Source: Spirochaetota bacterium | Lineage (GTDB): Bacteria; Spirochaetota; B62-G9 | Reading direction: 5' to 3' | NCBI GenBank assembly: GCA_026990615.1 | Contig: JALXDB010000433.1 | Location: forward strand, 1-11,699 | Length of the DNA stretch: 11,699 bases | Shown: piece by piece, positions 1-7,765 of the stretch | How positions within the stretch are numbered: position 1 is the stretch's first letter | Layout of the letters: each line of letters opens with the position of its first letter | The notes under the pieces: model-generated | Databases searched by the model: none | Seen by the model: the letters and a program-made list of their open reading frames with translations, nothing else | Told to the model about the DNA's origin: nothing | Made by a program: the position numbers and the translations under genes

Positions 1-176
1 GATGTGAAGATTTAAGGTTCAGTATAAAAAATTTACAAAAAAATATATAAATTTGTTTGCTAATCGGAAGTTTTTTATTTAATTTGTTCAGCTATAACAT
101 AGAATTTTATGAACTTTAAAAATCTAATTATCTTTTAATTGTTGGAAATGGTTTTACAGAATGGAGGTGAATAAGA
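1..176 (+). other. AT-rich leader region upstream of the dksA-like gene
   Basis: I see no gene here on either strand. The stretch is very AT-rich, as expected for a promoter region in front of the first gene of the run. Sigma-70-like matches are poor: TTGTTC at 84-89 with TATGAA at 108-113 (18 nt spacer) is one possibility, and TAGAAT at 100-105 is a good -10 without a good -35. None stands out from the AT-rich background, so no single promoter is called. The only firm signal is the ribosome binding site at its end. Confidence 0.4.
163..170 (+). promoter_or_regulatory. Strong Shine-Dalgarno site of the dksA-like gene
   Basis: GGAGGTGA lies 6 nt before the ATG at 177. It is the strongest ribosome binding site in the window and fixes this start. 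It suggests the small regulator is translated efficiently compared with the other genes of the plus-strand run, several of which have weak sites. Confidence 0.85.
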
Positions 177-539
177 ATGGATGAAAAATTGCTGGAAGAA
201 ATAAAAAAGAAGCTAATCGAAAAAAAGAATGAGATACTCCAAACTATAGAGAAGGAGGAGGCAGAGGAGATATCTGAAGTTGAAAGTGATTCTGTGATAG
301 GGGATATTGTGGATGAAGCAAACAACATATACGAGCTTCAGGTAATGTCGAAGTTAACAGAAAAGGAACAGGAGAAACTGCAGGAGATTAACGAAGCATT
401 AAAGAGGATAGAAGAAGGAACCTATGGAATTTGTGTTGTATGCGGCAAACCAATCGAAGAAAAAAGGCTTCTTGCAATACCGGAGGCTAAAAAATGCGTT
501 AAATGTAAAGCGGCAGAGGAGAAGATGAGAATAGGCTAA
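177..539 (+). CDS. dksA: TraR/DksA family C4 zinc-finger transcription regulator
   Basis: The 120-residue protein has the DksA plan. Residues 1-75 form a highly charged helical region able to make a coiled coil, followed by a C-terminal zinc finger with Cys86, Cys89, Cys107 and Cys110 (GICVVCG and CVKC). At the expected tip of the coiled coil is DIVDEA (Asp43, Asp46, Ala48), matching the DxxDxA tip motif that in E. coli DksA reaches into the RNA polymerase secondary channel. The family binds RNA polymerase and tunes initiation, often with ppGpp, and also limits replication-transcription conflict. The protein is shorter than E. coli DksA (151 residues). It heads the gene run, 19 bp before the uracil-DNA glycosylase gene. 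Family assignment is firm; the ppGpp response and targets are inferred. Confidence 0.9.
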   Translation: MDEKLLEEIKKKLIEKKNEILQTIEKEEAEEISEVESDSVIGDIVDEANNIYELQVMSKLTEKEQEKLQEINEALKRIEEGTYGICVVCGKPIEEKRLLAIPEAKKCVKCKAAEEKMRIG

Positions 540-558
540 AGGGTTATGGATGGTTTAA

Positions 559-1359
559 ATGGATGAATTAAAAAGAGAACTGGCAGATCTGGTCAGGGAC
601 TCTATTGATTTTATTACCACAGGCTACAGAACCTCAAACTCTGGCCACGGGGAAAATACAGAAGATGATATTAAAACCGGTAAAAGTGATGAAGATCTAT
701 CTTTAAACGTCTCATCAGTTTCTAGAAGAACTACAGGAGATAAACCCCCGGGGGTTCAATCAGAGCCATATTCAGAATCTTACAACGAAAAAGAAAAAAG
801 TCTCGGTATTATTGCCGAAGAAATTGCAAATTGCCAGAAATGCGGACTTTATAAGGGGAGATTGAATCCTGTTGCGGGTGAGGGAAATCCCGACGCCGAT
901 ATTATGTTTATCGGGGAAGGGCCCGGCGAGATGGAAGATATTAAGGGAAGACCCTTTGTTGGCAGAGCAGGAAAGCTCCTTACAAAGATGCTTGCCGCAA
1001 TTGATCTAACAAGGGAAGAGGTTTTTATAACAAATATTGTAAAGTGCAGACCCCCCAATAACAGAACTCCTCATCCTGAGGAGGTAAATGCATGTTTTCC
1101 ATACCTTAAGAGACAGATTGAGATTATTCAACCTCTTATAATATGCTGTCTCGGAGGCCCGGCTGCAAAAACACTCCTAAATACCAGGGTGGGCATTTCA
1201 AAAATAAGAGGTACCGTCCAGAAATTCGGTGAAATACCCGTAATACCTACCTATCACCCCGCAGCAGTTCTTCGTTTCCCCGATAAATACAAGAGGGCTG
1301 TGTGGAACGATCTAAAACTGCTGAGGGACCTTTATAAAGAGTTGAAATCGGGAACATAG
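559..1359 (+). CDS. udg: Family 4 uracil-DNA glycosylase (iron-sulfur type)
   Basis: The enzyme removes uracil, arising mostly from cytosine deamination, from DNA as the first step of base-excision repair. The catalytic domain covers about residues 85-260 of 266. It has the [4Fe-4S] ligands Cys92, Cys95, Cys163 and Cys179 in the family 4 spacing, motif 1 GEGPGEMEDIKGRPFVG at 119-135, and the late motif TYHPAAVLR with His233. Family 4 enzymes of thermophiles are usually about 190-220 residues; the excess here is an N-terminal stretch (about 1-80) rich in Ser, Asp, Glu and Lys that looks disordered from about residue 25. The ATG at 559 is the only sensible start, but the SD is weak. The TAG stop directly abuts the priA ATG, pointing to coupled translation. 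Heat speeds cytosine deamination, which fits a thermophile. Confidence 0.93.
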   Translation: MDELKRELADLVRDSIDFITTGYRTSNSGHGENTEDDIKTGKSDEDLSLNVSSVSRRTTGDKPPGVQSEPYSESYNEKEKSLGIIAEEIANCQKCGLYKGRLNPVAGEGNPDADIMFIGEGPGEMEDIKGRPFVGRAGKLLTKMLAAIDLTREEVFITNIVKCRPPNNRTPHPEEVNACFPYLKRQIEIIQPLIICCLGGPAAKTLLNTRVGISKIRGTVQKFGEIPVIPTYHPAAVLRFPDKYKRAVWNDLKLLRDLYKELKSGT

Positions 1360-3330
1360 ATGTTTGCCGAGGTTATCTTTAATAGGCCAATTCCTCCCTA
1401 TACCTACGAAATTCCTGAGAGATTCAGAGATGTGAAACCCGGTTTAAGAGTTGAGGTAGATCTGGGCGGCTCACATACTGTTGGTATTGTTTACAGAATT
1501 CTGGAAAAATCCGGGGTGAAAGGCCTGAAGCCATTACTTAATGTGCTTGATAGCTCTCCTGTACTGAACGATGACCTCTTTAAACTGGCCGAGTGGATAT
1601 CATATTATTACATATGTTCGGTGGGAGAGGCCTGCTGGACTATGATACCAAAGGGAATTAAAAAGAGAGATGTTAATGTTGACTATGGCCTGGATGAAAA
1701 GCAGAGGCCTGTTCGGAGCGAGAATATTAAGTTAACCCCCGAGCAGAAATCAGTTGTTGATAGATTGGTGGATGCGGTTGAAAAAAATGAAAACAGAGTA
1801 TTTCTGCTTCACGGAGTAACGGGAAGCGGGAAAACAGAGGTGTACTTAAGGGTAATAGACAGGGTTATTAAGAAGGGTCTTGGTGCCATACTTCTGGTTC
1901 CAGAAATATCGCTTACCCCTCAAACAGTTAGATATTTTACCAGCCGTTTTGGTGAAAAGCTTGCAGTGCTTCACTCCAGACTTACAAAAGCTGAGAAGGT
2001 AAACGAGTGGTATAGAATACTGAGAGGTGAAAAACCTATAGTAATAGGTGCGAGGTCGGCTATTTTTGCACCTCTTGAAAGGATAGGAGCTATAATAGTC
2101 GATGAGGAGCATGAAACCAGCTACAAGTCCGATGAAACTCCGAGGTACAATGCAAAGAGTGTTGCATATTACAGAACAAGGATGCACGGAGGTATCCTAA
2201 TACTCGGAAGTGCAACACCCTCTGTTGAGAGCTACCATCTGGCAAAGAGAGGAGTTTTCACCTTACTTGAACTTCCAAATAGAGTTATGAATAACAGGCT
2301 CCCTGCAACAAAAATAACGGATTTGAGAAGATCGAGAAACAGTAGATTCCTCTCTAAAGCTCTGGTAAAGGCGATAGATGACAGGCTTAGGAAAAATGAA
2401 CAGGTTATTCTTTTTTTAAATAGAAGAGGGTTCTCCTCGTATATTTTTTGCGAGGATTGCGGACATGTTATAAAGTGTAAAAATTGTGATATTTCTATGA
2501 CATACCACAGGGATATAAAAAAGCTCGTCTGTCATTACTGCGGATATTCGATAGACCCTCCAGATCTATGTCCAAATTGTGGATCGGAGAAATTATCTTT
2601 TTCGGGATTTGGCACTGAGAGGATAGAGAGCATTCTTAACGATATTTTTCCCGCTGCTGCCATTGTAAGAATGGATACGGACACCGTTAAACGTAGACGG
2701 GCTCTTTCTGAAATTCTGAATGCATTTGCAAAGAAAAAGATCGATATCTTAATTGGCACCCAGATTGTTACAAAGGGACTTCATTTTCCTGATGTTACAC
2801 TTGTGGGTGTTTTAAATGCCGATATAGCTTTAAACTTTCCTGATTTCAGGGCGGCGGAGAGAACCTTTGATTTAATCACACAGGTAGCCGGAAGAGCGGG
2901 AAGAGGTGAAAAGGTTGGAGAGGTAATTATACAAACCTACAATCCTTCTCATTATGCAATTCAAACGGCAAAGAACCACGATTATACGGAGTTTTTCCTG
3001 AGAGAGGTAAAGTTTCGGCAGGCGATGAACTATCCACCTTTTACCAGAATTATAAGGCTTGTTTTCCGGGGTAAAAATCAGGATAAATTGTTTGATGTCG
3101 CCGGGGCCTGTTTGGATATTCTGGTAAAGGCCAGGACCGGTGGTGATGATATCCTCGGCCCTGCAAGCTGCCCGTTGTCTAAAATTAAAAAGAACTATAG
3201 GGTCCATGTGATTATTAAGACTAATAGTATAGGTAATTACAGGAATGTTCTCGTTGATATAGGCAATAGAATTAAAAAGACTTATGATGTTTATCTTGAA
3301 ATAGATATTGACCCGATATCAATGCTGTGA
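1360..3330 (+). CDS. priA: Primosomal protein N' (PriA), replication-restart helicase
   Basis: PriA recognises stalled forks and D-loops and reloads the replicative helicase away from the origin. The 656-residue protein has the full family order: an N-terminal fork-binding domain (about 1-105), Walker A GVTGSGKTE (152-160), DEEH box (248-251), GSATPS (283-288), and a zinc-binding insert with eight cysteines in four CxxC pairs (364/367, 373/376, 391/394, 404/407). These are followed by TQIVTKGLHFPDV (467-479), QVAGRAGR (508-515) and a C-terminal domain. It is somewhat shorter than E. coli PriA (732 residues), mostly in the N-terminal half, and no key motif is missing. Its ATG follows the glycosylase TAG with no gap and only a poor SD (CGGGA at about 1349), so it is likely translated by reinitiation. 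A run of seven T follows its stop codon. Confidence 0.97.
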   Translation: MFAEVIFNRPIPPYTYEIPERFRDVKPGLRVEVDLGGSHTVGIVYRILEKSGVKGLKPLLNVLDSSPVLNDDLFKLAEWISYYYICSVGEACWTMIPKGIKKRDVNVDYGLDEKQRPVRSENIKLTPEQKSVVDRLVDAVEKNENRVFLLHGVTGSGKTEVYLRVIDRVIKKGLGAILLVPEISLTPQTVRYFTSRFGEKLAVLHSRLTKAEKVNEWYRILRGEKPIVIGARSAIFAPLERIGAIIVDEEHETSYKSDETPRYNAKSVAYYRTRMHGGILILGSATPSVESYHLAKRGVFTLLELPNRVMNNRLPATKITDLRRSRNSRFLSKALVKAIDDRLRKNEQVILFLNRRGFSSYIFCEDCGHVIKCKNCDISMTYHRDIKKLVCHYCGYSIDPPDLCPNCGSEKLSFSGFGTERIESILNDIFPAAAIVRMDTDTVKRRRALSEILNAFAKKKIDILIGTQIVTKGLHFPDVTLVGVLNADIALNFPDFRAAERTFDLITQVAGRAGRGEKVGEVIIQTYNPSHYAIQTAKNHDYTEFFLREVKFRQAMNYPPFTRIIRLVFRGKNQDKLFDVAGACLDILVKARTGGDDILGPASCPLSKIKKNYRVHVIIKTNSIGNYRNVLVDIGNRIKKTYDVYLEIDIDPISML

Positions 3331-3373
3331 TTTTTTTATTGTTTAGATAGTATTTAATGGTTATCTTTTCGGT

Positions 3374-3898
3374 ATGATAGATAAGAAGATACGAATATAC
3401 CCTGACCCGGTTTTGAGAAAGGTTGCAGTCGAGGTAGAGGAGATTGACGGCTACATAAAAGAACTTATATCTGTAATGTTTGAGGTTATGAAGGCCGGAA
3501 ACGGAATAGGTTTGGCAGCTCCTCAGATAGGTGTCGACAAGAGGGTTATTGTTGTGTCGATTGATGAAAAGGGGTTTGAGAGGCTTGCCTTAATTAACCC
3601 TGTTATTGACTATTTTTCTGATAAACTTTCCACAATGGAAGAGGGTTGCCTGAGTGTACCAGGGATAAGGGCCGATGTAAAGAGGCCGAGCAAAATCGTT
3701 GTTTCCGGGATAACCAGATCGGGGAGAAAGGTATCCATAGAGACCGGTGGGCTTTTGGCTAGGGTTATACAGCATGAGATTGACCATCTCAATGGAGTTT
3801 TGTTTATAGATAAACTCTCAGAGAAGGAGAAACGAAAGATATCAAAGGACCTTGATGAACTTGTAAACTCCCAGAAAATTGGTGAGAATTTGACTTAA
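3374..3898 (+). CDS. def: Peptide deformylase
   Basis: This metalloenzyme removes the formyl group from the N-terminal methionine of new proteins at the ribosome exit. All three family motifs are intact: GIGLAAPQIG (44-53), EGCLSVP (90-96, metal ligand Cys92) and HEIDH (134-138, two His ligands and catalytic Glu135). The length of 174 residues is normal. The start MIDKKIRIYPDPVL matches the usual N-terminus, although the 20 nt before the ATG contain no recognisable SD. It lies 43 bp after priA and 25 bp before fmt, its functional partner; the def-fmt pair is a widely conserved bacterial arrangement. Confidence 0.97.
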   Translation: MIDKKIRIYPDPVLRKVAVEVEEIDGYIKELISVMFEVMKAGNGIGLAAPQIGVDKRVIVVSIDEKGFERLALINPVIDYFSDKLSTMEEGCLSVPGIRADVKRPSKIVVSGITRSGRKVSIETGGLLARVIQHEIDHLNGVLFIDKLSEKEKRKISKDLDELVNSQKIGENLT

Positions 3899-3923
3899 TA
3901 ATACACAGGAACTCATACCTTTA

Positions 3924-4889
3924 ATGAGTAAAATTAAACTACGAACTGCCTTTTTTGGAACACCGCTTCTTGCAAAAAAATCACTGGAAGCTCTGATAGA
4001 ACATTTTAACGTTGTTCTTGCCGTTACCAAACCGGATAAAAGGCGGGGCAGGGGGAAAAAGCTGCTGCCCACAGAAGTAAAGGAGTTTGCTGTACATGCT
4101 GGAATTCCTGTAGTGACTCCTCATCAATTGGACGACAGCTTTGTGGAAACCTTGAAAGAGTACAATGTCCAGCTTATAGTTCTTGTTGCCTACGGGAAGA
4201 TACTTCCTGAGAGTATAATTAAGTTCCCTGAATATGGTTCGGTGAATCTGCATCCCTCTCTGCTTCCTGAGTTAAGGGGGGCCTCTCCCATACAATCTGC
4301 AATCCTGTTTGGTTTAAAGAAAACGGGTATTACCCTTCAGAAAATGGTGTATGAAATGGATGCGGGGGATATAATTTCCCAGGTTGAGATAAAAATTGAT
4401 AAGGACTGGTCTGCAGAAGATTTATACTATAAGGTTTTAGAAATTGCTCCCGGTTTTCTTGTAAGTAATTTGAAGTTGTACATCGAGGGAAAAATTACCC
4501 CTGTCCCGCAGGATAACTCGAAGGTTACATACTGTTATCCGCTTAAGAAATCTGATGCCCCGGTGAATTGGAGTGAAGATGCCGGACGTATCTCAAGAAA
4601 GATAATGGCTTTTAATCTGTGGCCTGTTTGCTATAGCTATCTTGGTACAAAAGTTTTGCGTTTTTTCAGAGCTTATGTGTATAATGGGGATACAAGTGCC
4701 TTCGCTTCGTGTAAAACAGGAGAAGTTGTAGATATAGTAAAAAATGCAGGCATTGTGGTAAAATGTGGGGATGGTTTTGTAGCATTAACCGAACTTCAGC
4801 TTCAGGGAAAGAGAAGAATGAATTATATGGATTTCATCAACGGCTACAGGAATCTTAAAGGAAAAGTTCTTCAGGCTTCACCTGAATAG
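3924..4889 (+). CDS. fmt: Methionyl-tRNA formyltransferase
   Basis: Fmt transfers a formyl group from 10-formyl-tetrahydrofolate to initiator Met-tRNA, supplying fMet for translation initiation. The N-terminal formyltransferase fold (about 6-185) shows FFGTP near the start, the basic loop KPDKRRGRGKKL (37-48) that in the family contacts the initiator tRNA, the catalytic segment VNLHPSLLPELRGASPIQ (107-124, Asn108 and His110) and DAGDI (146-150, with the family aspartate). The C-terminal beta-barrel tRNA-binding domain covers about 205-315. Length (321) is close to E. coli Fmt (315). The SD is weak (AGGA at 3907-3910, 13 nt from the ATG), so expression may depend on coupling with def. A short perfect inverted repeat lies in its last codons (separate entry). 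Confidence 0.96.
   Translation: MSKIKLRTAFFGTPLLAKKSLEALIEHFNVVLAVTKPDKRRGRGKKLLPTEVKEFAVHAGIPVVTPHQLDDSFVETLKEYNVQLIVLVAYGKILPESIIKFPEYGSVNLHPSLLPELRGASPIQSAILFGLKKTGITLQKMVYEMDAGDIISQVEIKIDKDWSAEDLYYKVLEIAPGFLVSNLKLYIEGKITPVPQDNSKVTYCYPLKKSDAPVNWSEDAGRISRKIMAFNLWPVCYSYLGTKVLRFFRAYVYNGDTSAFASCKTGEVVDIVKNAGIVVKCGDGFVALTELQLQGKRRMNYMDFINGYRNLKGKVLQASPE
4870..4886 (+). repeat. Perfect 6-bp inverted repeat at the 3' end of fmt
   Basis: TTCAGG and CCTGAA pair perfectly around the 5-nt loop CTTCA, ending immediately before the fmt TAG stop. No T-run follows, so it does not have the form of an intrinsic terminator. At RNA level it could be a small hairpin affecting termination at the stop codon, or mRNA processing before the PASTA gene. 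Chance occurrence is possible, since a 6-bp stem is not rare. Confidence 0.4.
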
Positions 4890-4974
4890 GATTGAGAAAA
4901 CAGTACAAAATTTATCCTGTTGGTTTAAATTTTATTATTGATTTTGGAAACAATTAGAAATAATTTGAGGGATT

Positions 4975-6036
4975 ATGAGAAGGCAGGTCGGAAATTTAAA
5001 AAGAGTTTATGCTTCTATAAAAGAATCGTTCAGAATATTCAAGGACTATGTAACAAGCCGTACGGCTGTTATTATCAGAAATATAATCATAATACTTTTT
5101 CTCTTTGCTGTTGTAACTGTTGGAGTTTCTTTGATTGTATTCATGGTTTTCAGAAAGGGTGCTCCTGAGGTTACGGTGCCCAAAGTTACCGGCAAAGAAC
5201 TCATGGAAGGCCTAATTGTCCTACAGAATAAGGGATTAAGAGTAGTAATTGACCCCAGGTATTTCAGCAACTACCCGAAAAACTTTATTGTGGAGCAGGA
5301 GCCCAAACCAGGAAGTGTGGTAAGATCCGGGAGAGACATCAAACTCGTAGTTTCAAAGGGCCCAATAATATCAATAGTTGAAGACTACACAGGGAAAACC
5401 CTTGCATATGTCAGAAACAGGCTGCAGGAGATTTTTTCATTTCAGGGCAAAAATATACAGATAGGAAATATCACCTACGTGACCTCCGATGCACCAAAAG
5501 GCACAATAGTTGGGCAGTATCCGCCTCCAAATACACCCATCGGAAGTGTGGATAAGATCGATCTTGTTATTAGCCAGGGTAAGGAGGTTAAAGCCTTTCA
5601 TCTGGGAAATTACATCGGCAAGGATATTAACGATGTTATGCAGATAATGGCCCTTAAGGGAGTTCTTATTCATGTAGTGCCTGAAAATGTTGAAGACCCG
5701 CAGAAAAATGGTATTATCCTCGCACAGGAACCGGAGGAGGGAACGCTGGTTAAGAGAAATGAGACTGTCACATTTCATGTTGGATATCTTCCTTCGGAGA
5801 TGAATAAGGATAAACTATATGCCAGAGTTATAAACTTTGACCTTCCCAAGAACCTTGAAAACGGAAAGGAGGTGGAGGTCAGGATAGTTGTTAAGGATAA
5901 AGCTGGAGAACGCGAGATATACAATGCTAAAAATAAAGCGGGGGACGTGATTTCCATTCCATTTAAGAGCTATTCTCCCACCACGGTTTATATATACATT
6001 GATGAGGGGCTTTACGAGGTTAAGAAGTTTGAGTAA
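4975..6036 (+). CDS. Membrane-anchored protein with three PASTA domains, no kinase
   Basis: The 353-residue protein has a basic N-terminal tail (1-30), one hydrophobic segment (about 32-58) and an extracytoplasmic part, since Lys/Arg sit mostly on the N-terminal side. The exterior holds three PASTA-like repeats at about 64-130, 131-202 and 205-271, recognisable by recurring Gly-Lys then a helix, the QxPxPG-like turn (QEPKPGS, QYPPPNT, QEPEEGT) and the closing strand xLVVSKG/DLVISQG/TFHVG. A further likely beta domain follows at 280-353. PASTA modules bind peptidoglycan or muropeptides in PknB-type kinases and some PBPs. No kinase, transpeptidase or glycosyltransferase domain is present, so the call stops at a cell-wall-sensing or scaffolding role (inference). 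The ATG at 4975 follows GAGGG at 4967-4971 with a short 3-nt gap. It lies 85 bp after fmt and may be in the same transcript. Confidence 0.85.
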   Translation: MRRQVGNLKRVYASIKESFRIFKDYVTSRTAVIIRNIIIILFLFAVVTVGVSLIVFMVFRKGAPEVTVPKVTGKELMEGLIVLQNKGLRVVIDPRYFSNYPKNFIVEQEPKPGSVVRSGRDIKLVVSKGPIISIVEDYTGKTLAYVRNRLQEIFSFQGKNIQIGNITYVTSDAPKGTIVGQYPPPNTPIGSVDKIDLVISQGKEVKAFHLGNYIGKDINDVMQIMALKGVLIHVVPENVEDPQKNGIILAQEPEEGTLVKRNETVTFHVGYLPSEMNKDKLYARVINFDLPKNLENGKEVEVRIVVKDKAGEREIYNAKNKAGDVISIPFKSYSPTTVYIYIDEGLYEVKKFE

Positions 6037-6043
6037 ATGTTGG

Positions 6044-7765
6044 TCATTTTTTCTTTAGTTTTTCCAGAGCTTTATCAATGCGTTTTAACAGGTATCCTGT
6101 GAGAGATTTTAGATAGCTGTTTATTTTTTCTTCGCTGTTCTTGTATATTCTCTCCGCTTCCAAAACCAGATTGGTAAGATAAAAGAAGCTGTCTTTTAAG
6201 CCTTCATTGATTTTTTTGTAGAAACTCTCTCCGGTGTGGAAGGTTTCCATCAGGTGTGATCTTGTTGTTAGAAGAAAGTTTATTACGTTCTCTGTGTCCG
6301 GTCTTTTAAACCCGGCTTGAATGGGTTTTTTTATTATACTTAGTTTACGAAGATCTTTTAGATCAAAGGGATACAGAGTTTTTATCTTTAATCCTTTCAA
6401 TGTTGAGTTAAAAACCTTTTCCTCCGGATAACCCCTTTTCTCGATCCAATTTTTATAGTTGTTTAGCACGTAATCGCTCAGGCAGTTGTTAATCCATATC
6501 AATTTTCTTCCTGATATAGGAGAGATATTTGCAAGCTCCAGAGTCTTAAATCTGTTTCCGTGCAGTAGAATTGAGTGGTAATAGGGTGATGAGTTTACAT
6601 GGGTCTTGTAATCCGTATAGGAAAGATCTGCACCAACTATATATATCCTGTCGAAGTCCAGGTATAATGCCAGCTCTATAGCGTTTGTAAGTACCGATCC
6701 TCCACTTGGCAGGCTCTTAAAATCTCCCACACTGTTTTTTATATGGGTTACTATAGGGTTGTCCACATATACCGGATTGCCGGTGTTATCGGAGTAGATG
6801 TTTAGGGATGCTGTGTAAAACCTGTGTCCTTTAAAATGTTTTGGAATACCTGGATATGAAAAGATATCGTAAATCAGATATGGATAGGGAAATGATGGAT
6901 GTATAAATAGGTGAGTAAAATCGTTTATACTGGCATACTGGGCATCTAGTGTAACAACAAAATCCGGTATGATTTTTGATTTTAAAAGAGGAGCAACAGC
7001 TGTGTCAACTGCTACTATGTGAACTTTATCGGACAGCTCCTTTATGAGATCCAGCTGTTCCAGAAGCGACGGACCGGCTCCAACAACAATGGATAGCTGA
7101 TTTTTCCCAGACCCTTTGAGGGAGTCAAGCGGGCTGCTTTCGGGGAGATGCTCTATATTTTCAAATGCATTCTTCAACCAGAGGGTCTCAAAGGCAAATC
7201 TTGTTAGAATATCGGCGAGTTTTGAGCCAATAATTTCTTTAAAAGTATTCTCTACTGTGGTATAGAATTTCCTGTGAATGTTGTAAGCCCCGGGAAGCCT
7301 TATAATTCTGTATCCGGAAAAACTAACCGGGTCTATTTTCTGAAACAACCAGTTTAATTCGTCTAATGCTGGATCCACAAGGAGTGTAACATCTTTTAGA
7401 AAGGTGATGTCCACCGCCTGCAGCATTAACATGAACAGAGATATATCCTTCTCTATAACTATTACTTTACAGCTGGATGTAATGTTTTTACAGAGTTTCA
7501 AAAAGTAGTTTAAGTGATATCCCAATCCGAGCCCTAAAAACATGAAGATTATATTTTTAAAAGCCGGTACACCTTTAATCAGGTTTTCCGCTTCCTTTTC
7601 GGGAGCCATGGCAGAATGAACACTTCTTCTCCTGTAGAGTATGTTTGTTTTTGGAGATGTTATAAGTCTGTAGTCTTCCGGTGGATTATAGTTTTTTATT
7701 CGGAGATAGATATCGGGGTAATTTTTTTTAAGAAAATCTATGTTTTTTTTGAGCTGGTTTTCCAT
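6044..7765 (-). CDS. DUF115 / motility accessory factor (Maf)-like protein, putative glycosyltransferase
   Basis: The 573-residue soluble protein carries the DUF115 core (about 200-400): VVGAGPSL (227-234), AVDTAVAPL (252-260), PDFVVTLDAQ (267-276), and GGSVLTNAIELALYL (355-369) followed by IYIVGADLSYTDYKTH (374-389). The N-terminal part (about 70-130) contains FLGLGLGYHL and VIVIEKD, resembling the N-terminal domain of Maf proteins. Bacterial Maf proteins add nonulosonic (sialic-like) acids to flagellin; archaeal relatives of the core include the pterin pyrophosphokinase MptE. Residues 500-573 are helical and lysine-rich, possibly a coiled coil. No flagellin or sugar-synthesis gene lies in the window, so the substrate is unknown. 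No good SD precedes the ATG; GATAAT at 7773-7778 (minus strand) sits only 7 nt upstream, so a leaderless transcript is conceivable. It converges on the PASTA gene across 7 bp. Confidence 0.83.
   Translation of the reverse strand: MENQLKKNIDFLKKNYPDIYLRIKNYNPPEDYRLITSPKTNILYRRRSVHSAMAPEKEAENLIKGVPAFKNIIFMFLGLGLGYHLNYFLKLCKNITSSCKVIVIEKDISLFMLMLQAVDITFLKDVTLLVDPALDELNWLFQKIDPVSFSGYRIIRLPGAYNIHRKFYTTVENTFKEIIGSKLADILTRFAFETLWLKNAFENIEHLPESSPLDSLKGSGKNQLSIVVGAGPSLLEQLDLIKELSDKVHIVAVDTAVAPLLKSKIIPDFVVTLDAQYASINDFTHLFIHPSFPYPYLIYDIFSYPGIPKHFKGHRFYTASLNIYSDNTGNPVYVDNPIVTHIKNSVGDFKSLPSGGSVLTNAIELALYLDFDRIYIVGADLSYTDYKTHVNSSPYYHSILLHGNRFKTLELANISPISGRKLIWINNCLSDYVLNNYKNWIEKRGYPEEKVFNSTLKGLKIKTLYPFDLKDLRKLSIIKKPIQAGFKRPDTENVINFLLTTRSHLMETFHTGESFYKKINEGLKDSFFYLTNLVLEAERIYKNSEEKINSYLKSLTGYLLKRIDKALEKLKKK

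Noticed and set aside
1846..2187. 113-codon minus-strand frame inside priA, and similar minus-strand frames inside priA, def, fmt and the PASTA gene
   Set aside because: They lie opposite well-supported genes, show no recognisable motif and have no ribosome binding sites.
3304..3337. Possible terminator at the end of priA (ATTGA/TCAAT stem, then seven T)
   Set aside because: The stem is only 5 bp with a 7-nt loop and is separated from the T-run by 7 nt, so it lacks the form of an intrinsic terminator. The T-run probably reflects general AT-richness.
4938..5168. 76-codon plus-strand frame overlapping the start of the PASTA gene
   Set aside because: It overlaps the PASTA gene in another frame, has a Cys-rich composition unlike any family I know, and has no SD. 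The PASTA frame explains the DNA better.
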